A stretch of DNA of 64,000 nucleotides from an uncultured Treponema sp. (GTDB lineage Bacteria > Spirochaetota > Spirochaetia > Treponematales > Treponemataceae). The notes beneath the pieces were generated by a model. It was not told the origin of the DNA. It saw only the letters and a list, made by a program, of their open reading frames with translations, and did no database searches. This document shows, piece after piece, positions 52,702 through 60,460 of the stretch (positions within the stretch are counted from its first letter, which is position 1; every line of letters begins with the position of its first letter). The position numbers and the translations under genes were made by a program. The DNA lies in contig NZ_CAKVAM010000006.1 in assembly GCF_934725225.1 (NCBI RefSeq), positions 62,001-126,000 on the forward strand, given 5' to 3'.

Positions 52702-54024
52702 CTATAGAGTTATTTCCTTATCAGAACATATTATTTTGATACCACTACTGCCGCTTTCAAAAGGATTGTTACTGCCTATTGCAATTCCACTCCAATCATC
52801 CGACAAGCCTTTATATTTTACACTTTTCAGTTTATTGCATGAAACGAATGCACCTGTTTCAATTGAAGTTACACTAACCGGAATTGTTATAGATTCAAGA
52901 ACCTCACAGCTCATAAATGCACTACTTTTTATTTCACTTACGCCATCTGGAATCTCTATGCTTGTTAGAGCCGTGCAGTTCCTGAATACTTGCTCAGCTA
53001 TTGAAGTTATTCTCGTCGAAAGAACTATGCTTTTTAGATTGGAACAGTTAGTAAATGTTTGATTTCCAATTTCAGTAACGCTGTCCGGAATATATACATC
53101 TGTTAGAGACGAGCATCCATGAAATGCAGCCCTTTCTATTGTTGTTACACTGTCTGGAATCTCTATACTTTCAAGAGCCGTGCAACCATTAAATGAGTCT
53201 GAACCAATCGTAATTACTCCCCTTGGAATCTCTATGCTTGTTAGAGCCGTGCAGTCCCTGAACGCGCCAATAGCAATCGTTGTTACACTGTTTGGAATCT
53301 CTATGCTCTTAAGAGCAGAACAATTACGGAACGCAAATTGTCCTATTTCATTCACAGTATCTGGAATCGTTACACTTGCAAGTGATGTGCATCCATCAAA
53401 AGCATTTTCATCAATAGAGCCTATTCCCTCCGGGAGAACTATGGCAGAAAGAGCTGTGCAGTTCTGAAACTTTGTCACACCAATTGAGCTAAGCCCGGTT
53501 GTCCTGCCAAGGTCAAGGCTTATGCAACCTTCTGTAAGAACATCCTTTAAATTTTTAGCTATTTCTAACAAGCCGTCGTCATCTATCGGACCGGCAACAA
53601 TTATGTTCCAGTTCTCGCCGTTATTATCGCTTATACGCTCCGCAGCCTGCGCCGCAGTGTACACTCTGTTCATAAGAACGCTGCATGAAGCCGTCTCACC
53701 CTCTGTAACTGCAACTTCCGCGCTTCCCACGCCGCTCAAGGCACCGCTTAAAGTCGCCTCAACGTCAACCGTGTAGCTTCCGGCATCAAGCTCATTGAAC
53801 TCCACTGCCCCCCCCGGCACGGCTGTCTGGCTTTCTATAACTTTTCCGCCTTTCAGCAGGGAAACTGTGTACGAGTCGGCCCTGCCACTGCTAGAGACAT
53901 TCCGGGAAGAGCCCGGAAGCGCAACAAGAACAGAGCCAGCTCCACCGTTTCCGCTTGCGGAATCCATGCACGAGGCAAGCATTAGCATTACCGCTGGTAA
54001 AATCAAGAAAATATATTTCTTCAT
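52702..54024 (-). CDS. BspA-like leucine-rich-repeat lipoprotein with in-frame G8 tract
   Basis: The protein has 440 residues. Signal peptide IFLILPAVMLMLASC gives lipidated Cys19. Residues about 25-125 form a beta domain; from about 175 on there are ten or so BspA/LRR_5 units of about 23 residues (consensus ALTSIEIPDSVTTIGxxAFxxC). A C-terminal KYKGLSDDWSGI resembles that of the OFF gene at 36222. Such proteins are surface adhesins in spirochaetes and oral Bacteroidota. The coding strand has eight G at 53815-53808 (residues about 70-72, PGGA), in frame here, so the gene is ON. TTCTCCTG upstream gives AGGAGAA before the ATG. Confidence 0.88.
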   Translation of the reverse strand: MKKYIFLILPAVMLMLASCMDSASGNGGAGSVLVALPGSSRNVSSSGRADSYTVSLLKGGKVIESQTAVPGGAVEFNELDAGSYTVDVEATLSGALSGVGSAEVAVTEGETASCSVLMNRVYTAAQAAERISDNNGENWNIIVAGPIDDDGLLEIAKNLKDVLTEGCISLDLGRTTGLSSIGVTKFQNCTALSAIVLPEGIGSIDENAFDGCTSLASVTIPDTVNEIGQFAFRNCSALKSIEIPNSVTTIAIGAFRDCTALTSIEIPRGVITIGSDSFNGCTALESIEIPDSVTTIERAAFHGCSSLTDVYIPDSVTEIGNQTFTNCSNLKSIVLSTRITSIAEQVFRNCTALTSIEIPDGVSEIKSSAFMSCEVLESITIPVSVTSIETGAFVSCNKLKSVKYKGLSDDWSGIAIGSNNPFESGSSGIKIICSDKEITL

Positions 54025-54413
54025 AGTTTTCTCCTGTTAATTTGAATACAATTCTATCTAAAAACAGATTCTGTTCGAGATGTGTCTGCAAAAATACGCA
54101 CTGTTTTTCCTTTGAACTATCAACGTTGCCGCTTCCGCGGCAGCAAAACAGAGCGTTTTCTGCATTCGCCTCTCTTCCTGCGCCGTTTTTAACTGCTTTA
54201 TAAAGCCCTGAATTAGGACTACCTATTTATATTATATATCAAACTGTCTGGAAAATCCAAAAGGAAACTAAAAAAAATATATTTTTTTTATAAAAAACAC
54301 CTGATATTGTCTATACAGCTGAATTTTGCCTCTTTTAAGCCTTCATTTAAACAACGATGCGTACTGTAGCTGTCTGGGAAAAAAAAGAAAGCGAAAAAAA
54401 ATGTAAGCCAGTG
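54025..54413. other. upstream region of the LRR lipoprotein gene
   Basis: No gene is seen. On the minus strand TTGGAT (54260-54255) and TATAAT (54236-54231) are 18 bp apart, a likely promoter giving a leader of about 200 bases. The leader contains a GC-rich hairpin, TGCCGC with GCGGCA (54127-54142) around a GGAA-type tetraloop. Nothing else is recognised. Confidence 0.5.
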
Positions 54414-55366
54414 CTACACCTTGAAAAGTCCAATCTTGCCGCCGATTTCTTTTACTGAGTCTGTAATATCGCCGGAAATTGCAGAAAGCATCTTCCTGCT
54501 CTCATCTGCAGCCGTGGAGTTTTCCTGCATTCTGTCCATACTGTCTTTTATTGTCAAAGCAGTTGACTGAAGCTTTTTCACTTTTGCAAGGATATGCCTG
54601 TTGTCCTCAGACATTTTCGCAGACGAAGATTTTACTTCGGCAGTAGAATCGTTCATAGACTGAAGGGCATCTATAATCTGCTTTGAGCCTATCTGATGTT
54701 CTTCCATCGCATTTTTTATCTGCGCCACAATCTGGCCTGTTTCCGCAATATTGTCTGAAACAAGCGAAAATTCCGACAATGTCTCATTTGAAAGAGAGAC
54801 AACGCCTTTTATTGTCTCCTGAATTTTTGCCAGCCGCGCACCTATGGAATGTGAGCGCTCCGATGAAGTTGCCGACAATTTTCTAATTTCATCCGCAACC
54901 ACGCTGAATCCCATTCCGGCCTCGCCTGCATGGGCTGCCTCAATCGCGGCATTCATAGCAAGAAGGTTTGTCTGCGAAGCAATGCCTGCAATCGCAAGGT
55001 TTGCGTCCTGAAGAATTTTCGACTGCTGCTCAATGTCAAGAATCATTTCATTTACATTCGACTGGTTGGCAATTCCAGTATTAGAATGCTCCTCAAACTG
55101 GTCAAAGGAAGAAATCATCTTGCCCACGGAAGCATTCACGGAAGATATATTGCCAATCATCTGTTCAATTGCAGAAGATGCCTGCTGAACATTTTTGGAT
55201 TGAACCTGAATCATTTTTTCAAGAGACCCGATGCCCGAACTGATTTCATCTACTGCGCCCGCAGAAACATAGTAGGAAACCACTCCCACAAAAAGATTTG
55301 TGACAATGAGAGTTGAAACTAAAATAATTACAATAGATGATTTTTTAGCTTAATATTGTTCTTCAT
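54414..55366 (-). CDS. methyl-accepting chemotaxis protein lacking a sensor domain, one-base frameshift
   Basis: The main frame (from about 55346) encodes one membrane helix (SIVIILVSTLIVTNLFVG) and then directly an MCP signalling domain with the conserved hairpin tip ANLAIAGIASQTNLLAMNAAIEAAHAGEAGMGFSVVADEIRKLS. No periplasmic sensor or HAMP domain lies between. The only good start, ATG 55366 (MKNNIKLK), is in another frame and joins the main frame if the A6 run (55346-55341 on the minus strand) had one more A. A GTG at 55289 would give 291 residues but has no ribosome-binding site and loses the helix. It may be broken, phase-variable or sequence error. Confidence 0.75.
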
Positions 55367-55470
55367 TTTCTTTTACGAATCTGCCGAAAATGCTACCACA
55401 AAATACCCCCTGTTGCAATAAAAATGAAGTATGCGCACAAGATGAACAAAATATACCTTTTCCGCTGCAA

Positions 55471-55499
55471 TTGATAATCAATACGCCATTTGATATAAT
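55471..55499 (+). promoter_or_regulatory. predicted tRNA-Pro/pta promoter
   Basis: TTGATA (55471-55476) and TATAAT (55494-55499) are 17 bp apart, about 12 bases before the tRNA 5' end. No terminator is seen between the tRNA and pta. Confidence 0.75.
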
Positions 55500-55511
55500 T
55501 GCAGTGCTTTT

Positions 55512-55585
55512 CGGGCAATAGCGCAGTTGGTTAGCGTGCGTGTCTGGGGGGCACGAGGTCCCGGATTCGAATTCCGGTTGCCCGA
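55512..55585 (+). tRNA. tRNA-Pro (anticodon GGG)
   Basis: Acceptor arms CGGGCAA (55512-55518) and TTGCCCG (55578-55584) pair fully. The anticodon stem CGTGT/GCACG (55539-55543, 55551-55555) encloses the 7-base loop CTGGGGG with anticodon GGG at 55546-55548. The T arm is CCGGA-TTCGAAT-TCCGG. CCA is not encoded. It is the only tRNA seen in the window. Confidence 0.96.
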
Positions 55586-55617
55586 TTTTCAAGCAAAACA
55601 ATTAAAGAAGGTGCATT

Positions 55618-56649
55618 ATGGATTTTGTTTCACAGTTGAAAGAAAAGGCTAAATCGGCCGGAAAAAAAATCGTTCTTTGCGAAGGCGAGGACAAGCGCGT
55701 TGTTGAAGCGGCGGCAAAAATCGTAAAGGAAGGAATTGCAAAAATCATCCTTATCGGAAACGCAGACGAATGTGCAAAGGCAGCTCCGGGAGTTGACCTT
55801 TCAGGAATCGAGCTTGTAGATCCAGCAACAAGCACAAACACAGACAAGTACGCGGAACTTTTGTTCAAGACACGTGAAGGCAAAATCAACAAGAAAACTG
55901 GTCAGGCAGAATATCCTACAGTTCAGGATGCAAAAAACTACATTCTCAAAGACCGCACAATGTTCGGAGCTCTCATTCTCAAGGCTGGAGACGCAGACGG
56001 ATTTGTAAGCGGCGCTTGCCACTCAACTGCAAACACATTGCGCCCGGGACTTCAGGTTATAAAAACAGCTCCTGGAATAAAAACAGTTTCATCAAGTTTT
56101 ATCATGGTTGCCCCGGAATGCGGAAACAAATACATAAAGGAAGGCGTTGCTCTTCTTGCTGACTGCGCAATCAACATCGAGCCTTCAAGTGAAGAGCTTG
56201 CTGACATCGCAGTTGCGACAGCCGACACAGCAAAGAAAATTGCAGGAATCGAGCCAAGAGTCGCCATGCTAAGCTTCAGCACAAAAGGAAGCGGAAACGA
56301 CGACAAGTTCTTCAAGAGCGTTCCAAAAGTTCAGGAAGCTGTAAAACTTGCTCAGGAAAAAGCGCCGGACTTGGCATTGGACGGAGAATTTCAGTTTGAT
56401 GCCGCAGTTGCTCCAGAAGTTGGCGAGCTAAAAGCTCCGGGAAGCAAAGTTGCAGGACACGCAAACGTTTTTGTATTCCCAAATATCAACGCAGGAAACA
56501 TCGGCTACAAGATTGCCCAGAGAATGGGCGGCTGGATGGCGATTGGACCTGTATGCCAAGGATTCGCAAAACCGCTTAACGACCTTAGCCGCGGCTGCAA
56601 CGTTGACGACATTGTTGCAACAGTAGCAGTTACAGCATTGCAGGCATAA
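55618..56649 (+). CDS. pta: phosphate acetyltransferase
   Basis: Pta interconverts acetyl-CoA and acetyl phosphate in fermentative acetate production. The 343 residues are the short Pta form: VLCEGEDKRVVEAA, LVDPATSTNTDKY, GALILKAGDADGFVSGACHSTANTLRPGLQVI, GEFQFDAAVAPEV and a C-terminal GVNIG-like FPNINAGNIGYKIAQRMGG. GAAGGTG precedes the ATG. It starts 33 bases after tRNA-Pro with no terminator, so the two are probably transcribed together. No ackA follows. Its terminator is duplicated downstream, flanking a toxin-antitoxin pair. Confidence 0.95.
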   Translation: MDFVSQLKEKAKSAGKKIVLCEGEDKRVVEAAAKIVKEGIAKIILIGNADECAKAAPGVDLSGIELVDPATSTNTDKYAELLFKTREGKINKKTGQAEYPTVQDAKNYILKDRTMFGALILKAGDADGFVSGACHSTANTLRPGLQVIKTAPGIKTVSSSFIMVAPECGNKYIKEGVALLADCAINIEPSSEELADIAVATADTAKKIAGIEPRVAMLSFSTKGSGNDDKFFKSVPKVQEAVKLAQEKAPDLALDGEFQFDAAVAPEVGELKAPGSKVAGHANVFVFPNINAGNIGYKIAQRMGGWMAIGPVCQGFAKPLNDLSRGCNVDDIVATVAVTALQA

Positions 56650-56686
56650 CAAATCACAAGCTGTCCTAAACGGACAGCTTTTTTAA
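56644..56686 (+). repeat. pta terminator, left copy of a 37-bp direct repeat
   Basis: The repeat (56644-56680) starts with the last pta codon and stop (GCATAA) and includes AAGCTGTCC and GGACAGCTT, a 9-bp hairpin with loop TAAAC, followed by six T. The second copy at 57276-57312 differs at one base. Confidence 0.85.
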
Positions 56687-56709
56687 TTTTATGCTATAAT
56701 ATAAATGCA

Positions 56710-57045
56710 ATGGAATCAAATAATATCAGTTTGAAAAAAATACAGGAACTTTGCAAAGAGCATAAAATCCGCTGGACAAGGCACATTCTTACAAGGCTTA
56801 TTCAACGTGGAATTAGCCAAGCTGATGTTGAAAATGCTATAATGAACGGCAGAATTATAGAACAATATGCAGACGACTATCCAGTGCCAAGCTGTCTTAT
56901 TCTTGGCAAAACAGAATCAAACCAAAGCCTGCACATTTGTTGCAGTTCAAACGAAAAATATATATGGATGATAACTGCATACTATCCTAGTTCAGAAAGC
57001 TGGAACGAAAACTTTGATACAAGAAAAAAGACAGGAGGACTATAA
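56710..57045 (+). CDS. DUF4258-type toxin (RelE/BrnT-like) of a toxin-antitoxin pair
   Basis: The protein has 111 residues. RWTRHILTRLIQRGISQADVENAIMNGRIIEQYADDYPVPSCLILG is the DUF4258 pattern (HxxxRxxxRGI), and ends with KYIWMITAYYP. Such proteins are often mRNA-cleaving toxins next to a zinc-finger antitoxin. A TATAAT-like box lies at 56694-56699. Its stop overlaps the antitoxin start by one base, and an AGGAGG near its end serves the antitoxin. The cassette sits between direct repeats of the pta terminator. Confidence 0.82.
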   Translation: MESNNISLKKIQELCKEHKIRWTRHILTRLIQRGISQADVENAIMNGRIIEQYADDYPVPSCLILGKTESNQSLHICCSSNEKYIWMITAYYPSSESWNENFDTRKKTGGL

Positions 57046-57281
57046 TGAAAAATGAAAACTGCTTTTTCTGCAAAGGAGAAATGAAAGAAGATATTACAAC
57101 ATTCATGGCAGACCTTGGAAAATGCATTGTAATTATCCGCAATGTTCCTTGTCTAAAATGCCCTCAATGCGGCGAAGAACTTTTTACTGATGAAGTCGCA
57201 AAAAACATCGAAAAGATTGTAAACAAGCTAAAGGAAAGTGTTACAGAAATTGCTGTTACTGACTACAAAACAGCAGCATAA
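57045..57281 (+). CDS. MqsA/YgiT-type zinc-finger antitoxin
   Basis: The protein has 78 residues. CFFCKGEMKE and VPCLKCPQCGEELF are the paired CxxC zinc motifs of YgiT/MqsA N-terminal domains; the C-terminal KNIEKIVNKLKESVTEIA is helical. There is no HTH, so the protein may not bind DNA as MqsA does. It is translationally coupled to the upstream DUF4258 gene. Confidence 0.82.
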   Translation: MKNENCFFCKGEMKEDITTFMADLGKCIVIIRNVPCLKCPQCGEELFTDEVAKNIEKIVNKLKESVTEIAVTDYKTAA

Positions 57282-57318
57282 CAAATCACAAGCTGTCCTA
57301 AACGGGCAGCTTCTTTAT
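57276..57318 (+). repeat. second copy of the pta-terminator direct repeat
   Basis: 37 bp (57276-57312) match 56644-56680 with one change (A to G in the hairpin). Again it begins at the last codon and stop of the gene before it. It would terminate the toxin-antitoxin transcript. Confidence 0.85.
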
Positions 57319-57325
57319 TAACTTT

Positions 57326-57805
57326 TTATCCTGCGACTGCGTTTGCAGCTCCGAATCCCAGCAATGTCAAAACAAGCATAATCACGCCGGCAAGCAAAAC
57401 GCCTCCCATAACGGCAAGAGATGTCTTTTTTCCGTCCAAGTCCAGAAGGCTAGCCGCAAGAGTTCCAGTCCAAGCTCCAGTTCCCGGAAGCGGAATTCCT
57501 ACAAAAAGAAAAAGCGCAAAGTAAAGCCCGCGTCCAGCTTTTGCCTGCATTTTTTCACCGGCAGCAGTTCCCCTGAGCAAAAAGAAACGGCAGATTCCGC
57601 CCACAAGACGCTTGTCCTGACCCCACTCCAAAAACTTTCTTGCGAACAAAAAAATAAAAGGAACAGGAATCATATTTCCAATTATGCTGACAATGTAAGA
57701 AGAAATCACCGGCAATTTTAACGCCTGCGAAACAGGAATCGCGCCCCTAAGTTCAATAAGCGGCACCATCGAAATAAAAAACACCCAAAGAAAATTTTTT
57801 AACAT
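57326..57805 (-). CDS. COG2426-type small membrane protein
   Basis: The protein has 159 residues with four or five membrane segments. FFISMVPLIELRGAIPVSQALKLP is the conserved start of the COG2426 (Sm_multidrug_ex) family, and FLFVGIPLPGTGAWTGTLAASLL the central motif. Members were linked to small multidrug export but the function is unproven. It probably forms a unit with the next membrane protein upstream, 57 bases away. Confidence 0.85.
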   Translation of the reverse strand: MLKNFLWVFFISMVPLIELRGAIPVSQALKLPVISSYIVSIIGNMIPVPFIFLFARKFLEWGQDKRLVGGICRFFLLRGTAAGEKMQAKAGRGLYFALFLFVGIPLPGTGAWTGTLAASLLDLDGKKTSLAVMGGVLLAGVIMLVLTLLGFGAANAVAG

Positions 57806-57862
57806 AAGCTCATTTTAGCATACTTAAGAAATCATTCGCAACTGCAACACAAAATACAGCTT

Positions 57863-58495
57863 TCAAAATGATTTTTTCCTAGATGCCGCCCAAATTCCAA
57901 CGCTCATCAAATAGTTTCCGCCGATTACAACAAACGTCCAGCCCACAGAAGCAAGAACGCTCTGCTCGTAAACGTGAAGAAAAAAATACGGACCGACCAA
58001 AACGCGGGCAATATTCAAGACAAAAAGAACAACAGCATAAATCAGCGTGGGAACAATTGCGCAAACTGTATGCAAAAATTTCAGCGGAATTTCTTCAAAG
58101 AAAATGAAAGAAATCAAAGCCAGAACAGGGCAAACAAAATGCATAAAAAATCCGGAACCTTCAAGCATATAATGGCTGAAATTCTTCATTGTGTATCCGC
58201 CAGCATTCGGAATGAGCAAGGCAAGAACAACCGTAATTGTGAGCGTTGTGCAGCAAACCGCAATGTAGGAAAACAGTTTTACTGAATCAGGAATTTTCTT
58301 GCCTGAATGTAAAAAACGGATTTTACAAAATGCCATAACAGCGCACGAAATCCCCAAGAGAATATTGCTGTCCTGCGTATAAAATTTAAAAAAACTAAAT
58401 CCGCCATATTCAATTATGGACAAAATCACAGCGGCAATTTCGAATGCGGCAATCAGAATATTCAGCGCAAGTGAAAAATAAATTTTCTTCTTCAT
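57863..58495 (-). CDS. six-helix membrane protein (Pr6Pr-like)
   Basis: The protein has 210 residues and six hydrophobic segments, with FYTQDSNILLG between helices 1 and 2, a motif of the Pr6Pr/FAR-17a-like membrane family. It has short basic ends. Function unknown. No clear ribosome-binding site is seen before ATG 58495. It lies before the COG2426 gene on the same strand. Confidence 0.72.
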   Translation of the reverse strand: MKKKIYFSLALNILIAAFEIAAVILSIIEYGGFSFFKFYTQDSNILLGISCAVMAFCKIRFLHSGKKIPDSVKLFSYIAVCCTTLTITVVLALLIPNAGGYTMKNFSHYMLEGSGFFMHFVCPVLALISFIFFEEIPLKFLHTVCAIVPTLIYAVVLFVLNIARVLVGPYFFLHVYEQSVLASVGWTFVVIGGNYLMSVGIWAASRKKSF

Positions 58496-58540
58496 TTGAA
58501 CAACCCAAGAAAATAGGGATGTCTAACAAGTTCTAAATGT

Positions 58541-58570
58541 CATTGCCGTATCAAGCACGATAATGACATT
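58541..58570. repeat. dispersed hairpin, degenerate
   Basis: ATTGCCGTA (58542-58550) and CACGATAAT (58556-58564) flank TCAAG, the reverse of CTTGA, between TGTC and GACA ends. Two mispairs make this a worn copy. It lies between lysS and the membrane protein. Confidence 0.6.
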
Positions 58571-58600
58571 TTAAACTTTTGGAACATCCCCGGAAACTTT

Positions 58601-60217
58601 TTAATATACGCTCAGGATTTTCTGAAGTTTTTCTTTTCCGATAATCCTAAAGAAACTTGCAAGGCGCGGTCCCTGATCTTTTCCAATCAAAGCATGATAC
58701 AAAGCTGTAAACAACGCCTTTGACTCAAGACCGAGTTCTGTCGCAATGTCGTACATCGCCTGCTGGCATTCCTTGTCAACCGCAAAAGTATCAAGGCGAG
58801 GAACAACTTCATCACGCACACGGCGCACAGCAGTCAGCATTTCACCGGAAATATCTTCAGCCTTAGAACCGTCTTCTCTTAAAGTAAAGCAGAAATCCGG
58901 AGCGCAGTCTGGAGCGCTTTCTTTAATCCAGTACCAAGCGCATTCACAGCGGCGGCGCAAAGTTTCCTTCTGTTCTTCTTTTACATCCTTAAGGGAAGCA
59001 ATAACCGCATCGATGTCGCCTGAATAAGTCTGAAGCAAAGTTGTAAGCAAGCGGAATCCAATCTGATACGGCTGAACTTTCGGCATTCCGTTTTCAATCT
59101 GGCTAAGTTCGTAGATGCGTTTTTCCTTGAGGAACAAATCTTCGTTCTTTGCCTTGTCGATTCCCCAGGCAATTCGCTCTGTCTTGTCGTAAGCTTCGTA
59201 TATTGTAACAACGTCCAAGTCAAAGCTGATGCTGAACTCGTGGTCAACTTTGTTCATGGCGAAAATGTAGCGCAAAACTTCAGGCTGATAAACTTCAAGA
59301 GCATCAACAAGCGAAATTACTTTTCCTTTTGAAGACGACATTTTTCCCGGAACACCTTTGAGCTTTACAAAGTCGTACTTCATTGTAACTGGAGCATCCC
59401 AGCCGAAAACTTTCTTGCTTACAAGTTTTGCAGTGTCGTAGCTTCCGCCCGGAGAAATGTGATCTTTTCCGCCCGGCTCGAATACAACTTTTTCTTCGTT
59501 CCATCTCATCGGCCAGTCAACACGCCAGCCCAGCTTGAATTCTTTTGAAGTGCGAAGGTCGCCTTTTTCTTCGTGTCCGCAAGCCTTACATTTATATGTA
59601 ACGCCATACTCGCCATCGTAGTCAAGGATTTCAGTTTCGTCCTTATTGCATTTGCAGCAGAAAGCGGCTATTGGCCAGTAAATGTCTTCTGGCTTCATTT
59701 TATGCTGCTCGTCGCGGTATTCGTTCAGGCATTCTTTTATAAGCTCGCGGTTTTGCAATGCCTTTTTCATTCCTTCTGTGTAACGGTTCGCGCGGTAACG
59801 GCTCGCCTGATACAAAAATTCAGGATGGATTCCAACGCGCGGTAGCTGAGTTTCAATATCAACTTCGTGATGGCGCGCATAGTTTTCATCGCGTCCAAAA
59901 GTATCTGGCACCATTGTGATTGGATAGCGCAGATATTTTTCAAGAACTTCCGGCTGAGGCATATTGCCCGGAACTTTTCTGAAAACATCGTAGTCGTCCC
60001 AAGAATAAATAAAGCGCACATTCTTGCCCCGGTCACGGAGAGCGCGCACAATCAAATCAACAGTAATAATTTCGCGGAAGTTTCCAATGTGAACAGTTCC
60101 GCTCGGTGTAATTCCAGAAGCGCAGGTGTAAAGGTCAAGGTCGCCTTTCTGCTTGATAATTCTTGAAGCCTGCTGGTCTGCCCAGTGGCAAAGTTCTTTT
60201 TCGTTTCTTTCTGACAT
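58601..60217 (-). CDS. lysS: class I lysyl-tRNA synthetase
   Basis: This enzyme charges tRNA-Lys. The 538 residues belong to class I (archaeal/spirochaetal) LysRS: TCASGITPSGTVHIGN with HIGN, GKDHISPGGSYDTAKLV, and PGKMSSSKGKVISL with KMSSS. A zinc-binding CCKCNKDE and CKACGHEE pair is in the middle. The open frame runs to 60271, but ATG 60217 starts the recognisable protein (SERNEKELCHWADQQA). There is no ribosome-binding site; a promoter lies immediately upstream, so the message is probably leaderless. Confidence 0.96.
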   Translation of the reverse strand: MSERNEKELCHWADQQASRIIKQKGDLDLYTCASGITPSGTVHIGNFREIITVDLIVRALRDRGKNVRFIYSWDDYDVFRKVPGNMPQPEVLEKYLRYPITMVPDTFGRDENYARHHEVDIETQLPRVGIHPEFLYQASRYRANRYTEGMKKALQNRELIKECLNEYRDEQHKMKPEDIYWPIAAFCCKCNKDETEILDYDGEYGVTYKCKACGHEEKGDLRTSKEFKLGWRVDWPMRWNEEKVVFEPGGKDHISPGGSYDTAKLVSKKVFGWDAPVTMKYDFVKLKGVPGKMSSSKGKVISLVDALEVYQPEVLRYIFAMNKVDHEFSISFDLDVVTIYEAYDKTERIAWGIDKAKNEDLFLKEKRIYELSQIENGMPKVQPYQIGFRLLTTLLQTYSGDIDAVIASLKDVKEEQKETLRRRCECAWYWIKESAPDCAPDFCFTLREDGSKAEDISGEMLTAVRRVRDEVVPRLDTFAVDKECQQAMYDIATELGLESKALFTALYHALIGKDQGPRLASFFRIIGKEKLQKILSVY

Positions 60218-60227
60218 AATGCGGATT

Positions 60228-60256
60228 ATTATATTGAAAAAAAAGGCAATGTGCAA
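60228..60256 (-). promoter_or_regulatory. lysS promoter, leaderless arrangement
   Basis: On the minus strand TTGCAC (60256-60251) and TATAAT (60233-60228) are 17 bp apart. The expected start point, about 60221, is only four or so bases before ATG 60217. Confidence 0.7.
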
Positions 60257-60280
60257 CGCAAGTTTTTTCACGCATCGTCA

Positions 60281-60334
60281 TCTTCGGGCTTGACCCGAAG
60301 ACCCATTATGGATTGCCGGAACAAGTCCGACAAT
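60281..60334. repeat. dispersed hairpin pair
   Basis: TCTTCGGG (60281-60288) pairs exactly with CCCGAAGA (60294-60301) around CTTGA; a second, inverted copy, ATTGCCGGA with TCCGACAAT around ACAAG (60312-60334), follows. It lies in the divergent gap before the lysS and phosphohexomutase genes. Confidence 0.75.
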
Positions 60335-60460
60335 GACACTCGCCGTTTTCTTTCCTCCAAACCATCAATCTTTCCCATCGCTGTTTAAAGCTTTGCCTTA
60401 AGAACCTGTAAATTTGTTCGCTTCCACACCAGCGGCAAAAGCGTTATAATGGAACACATT

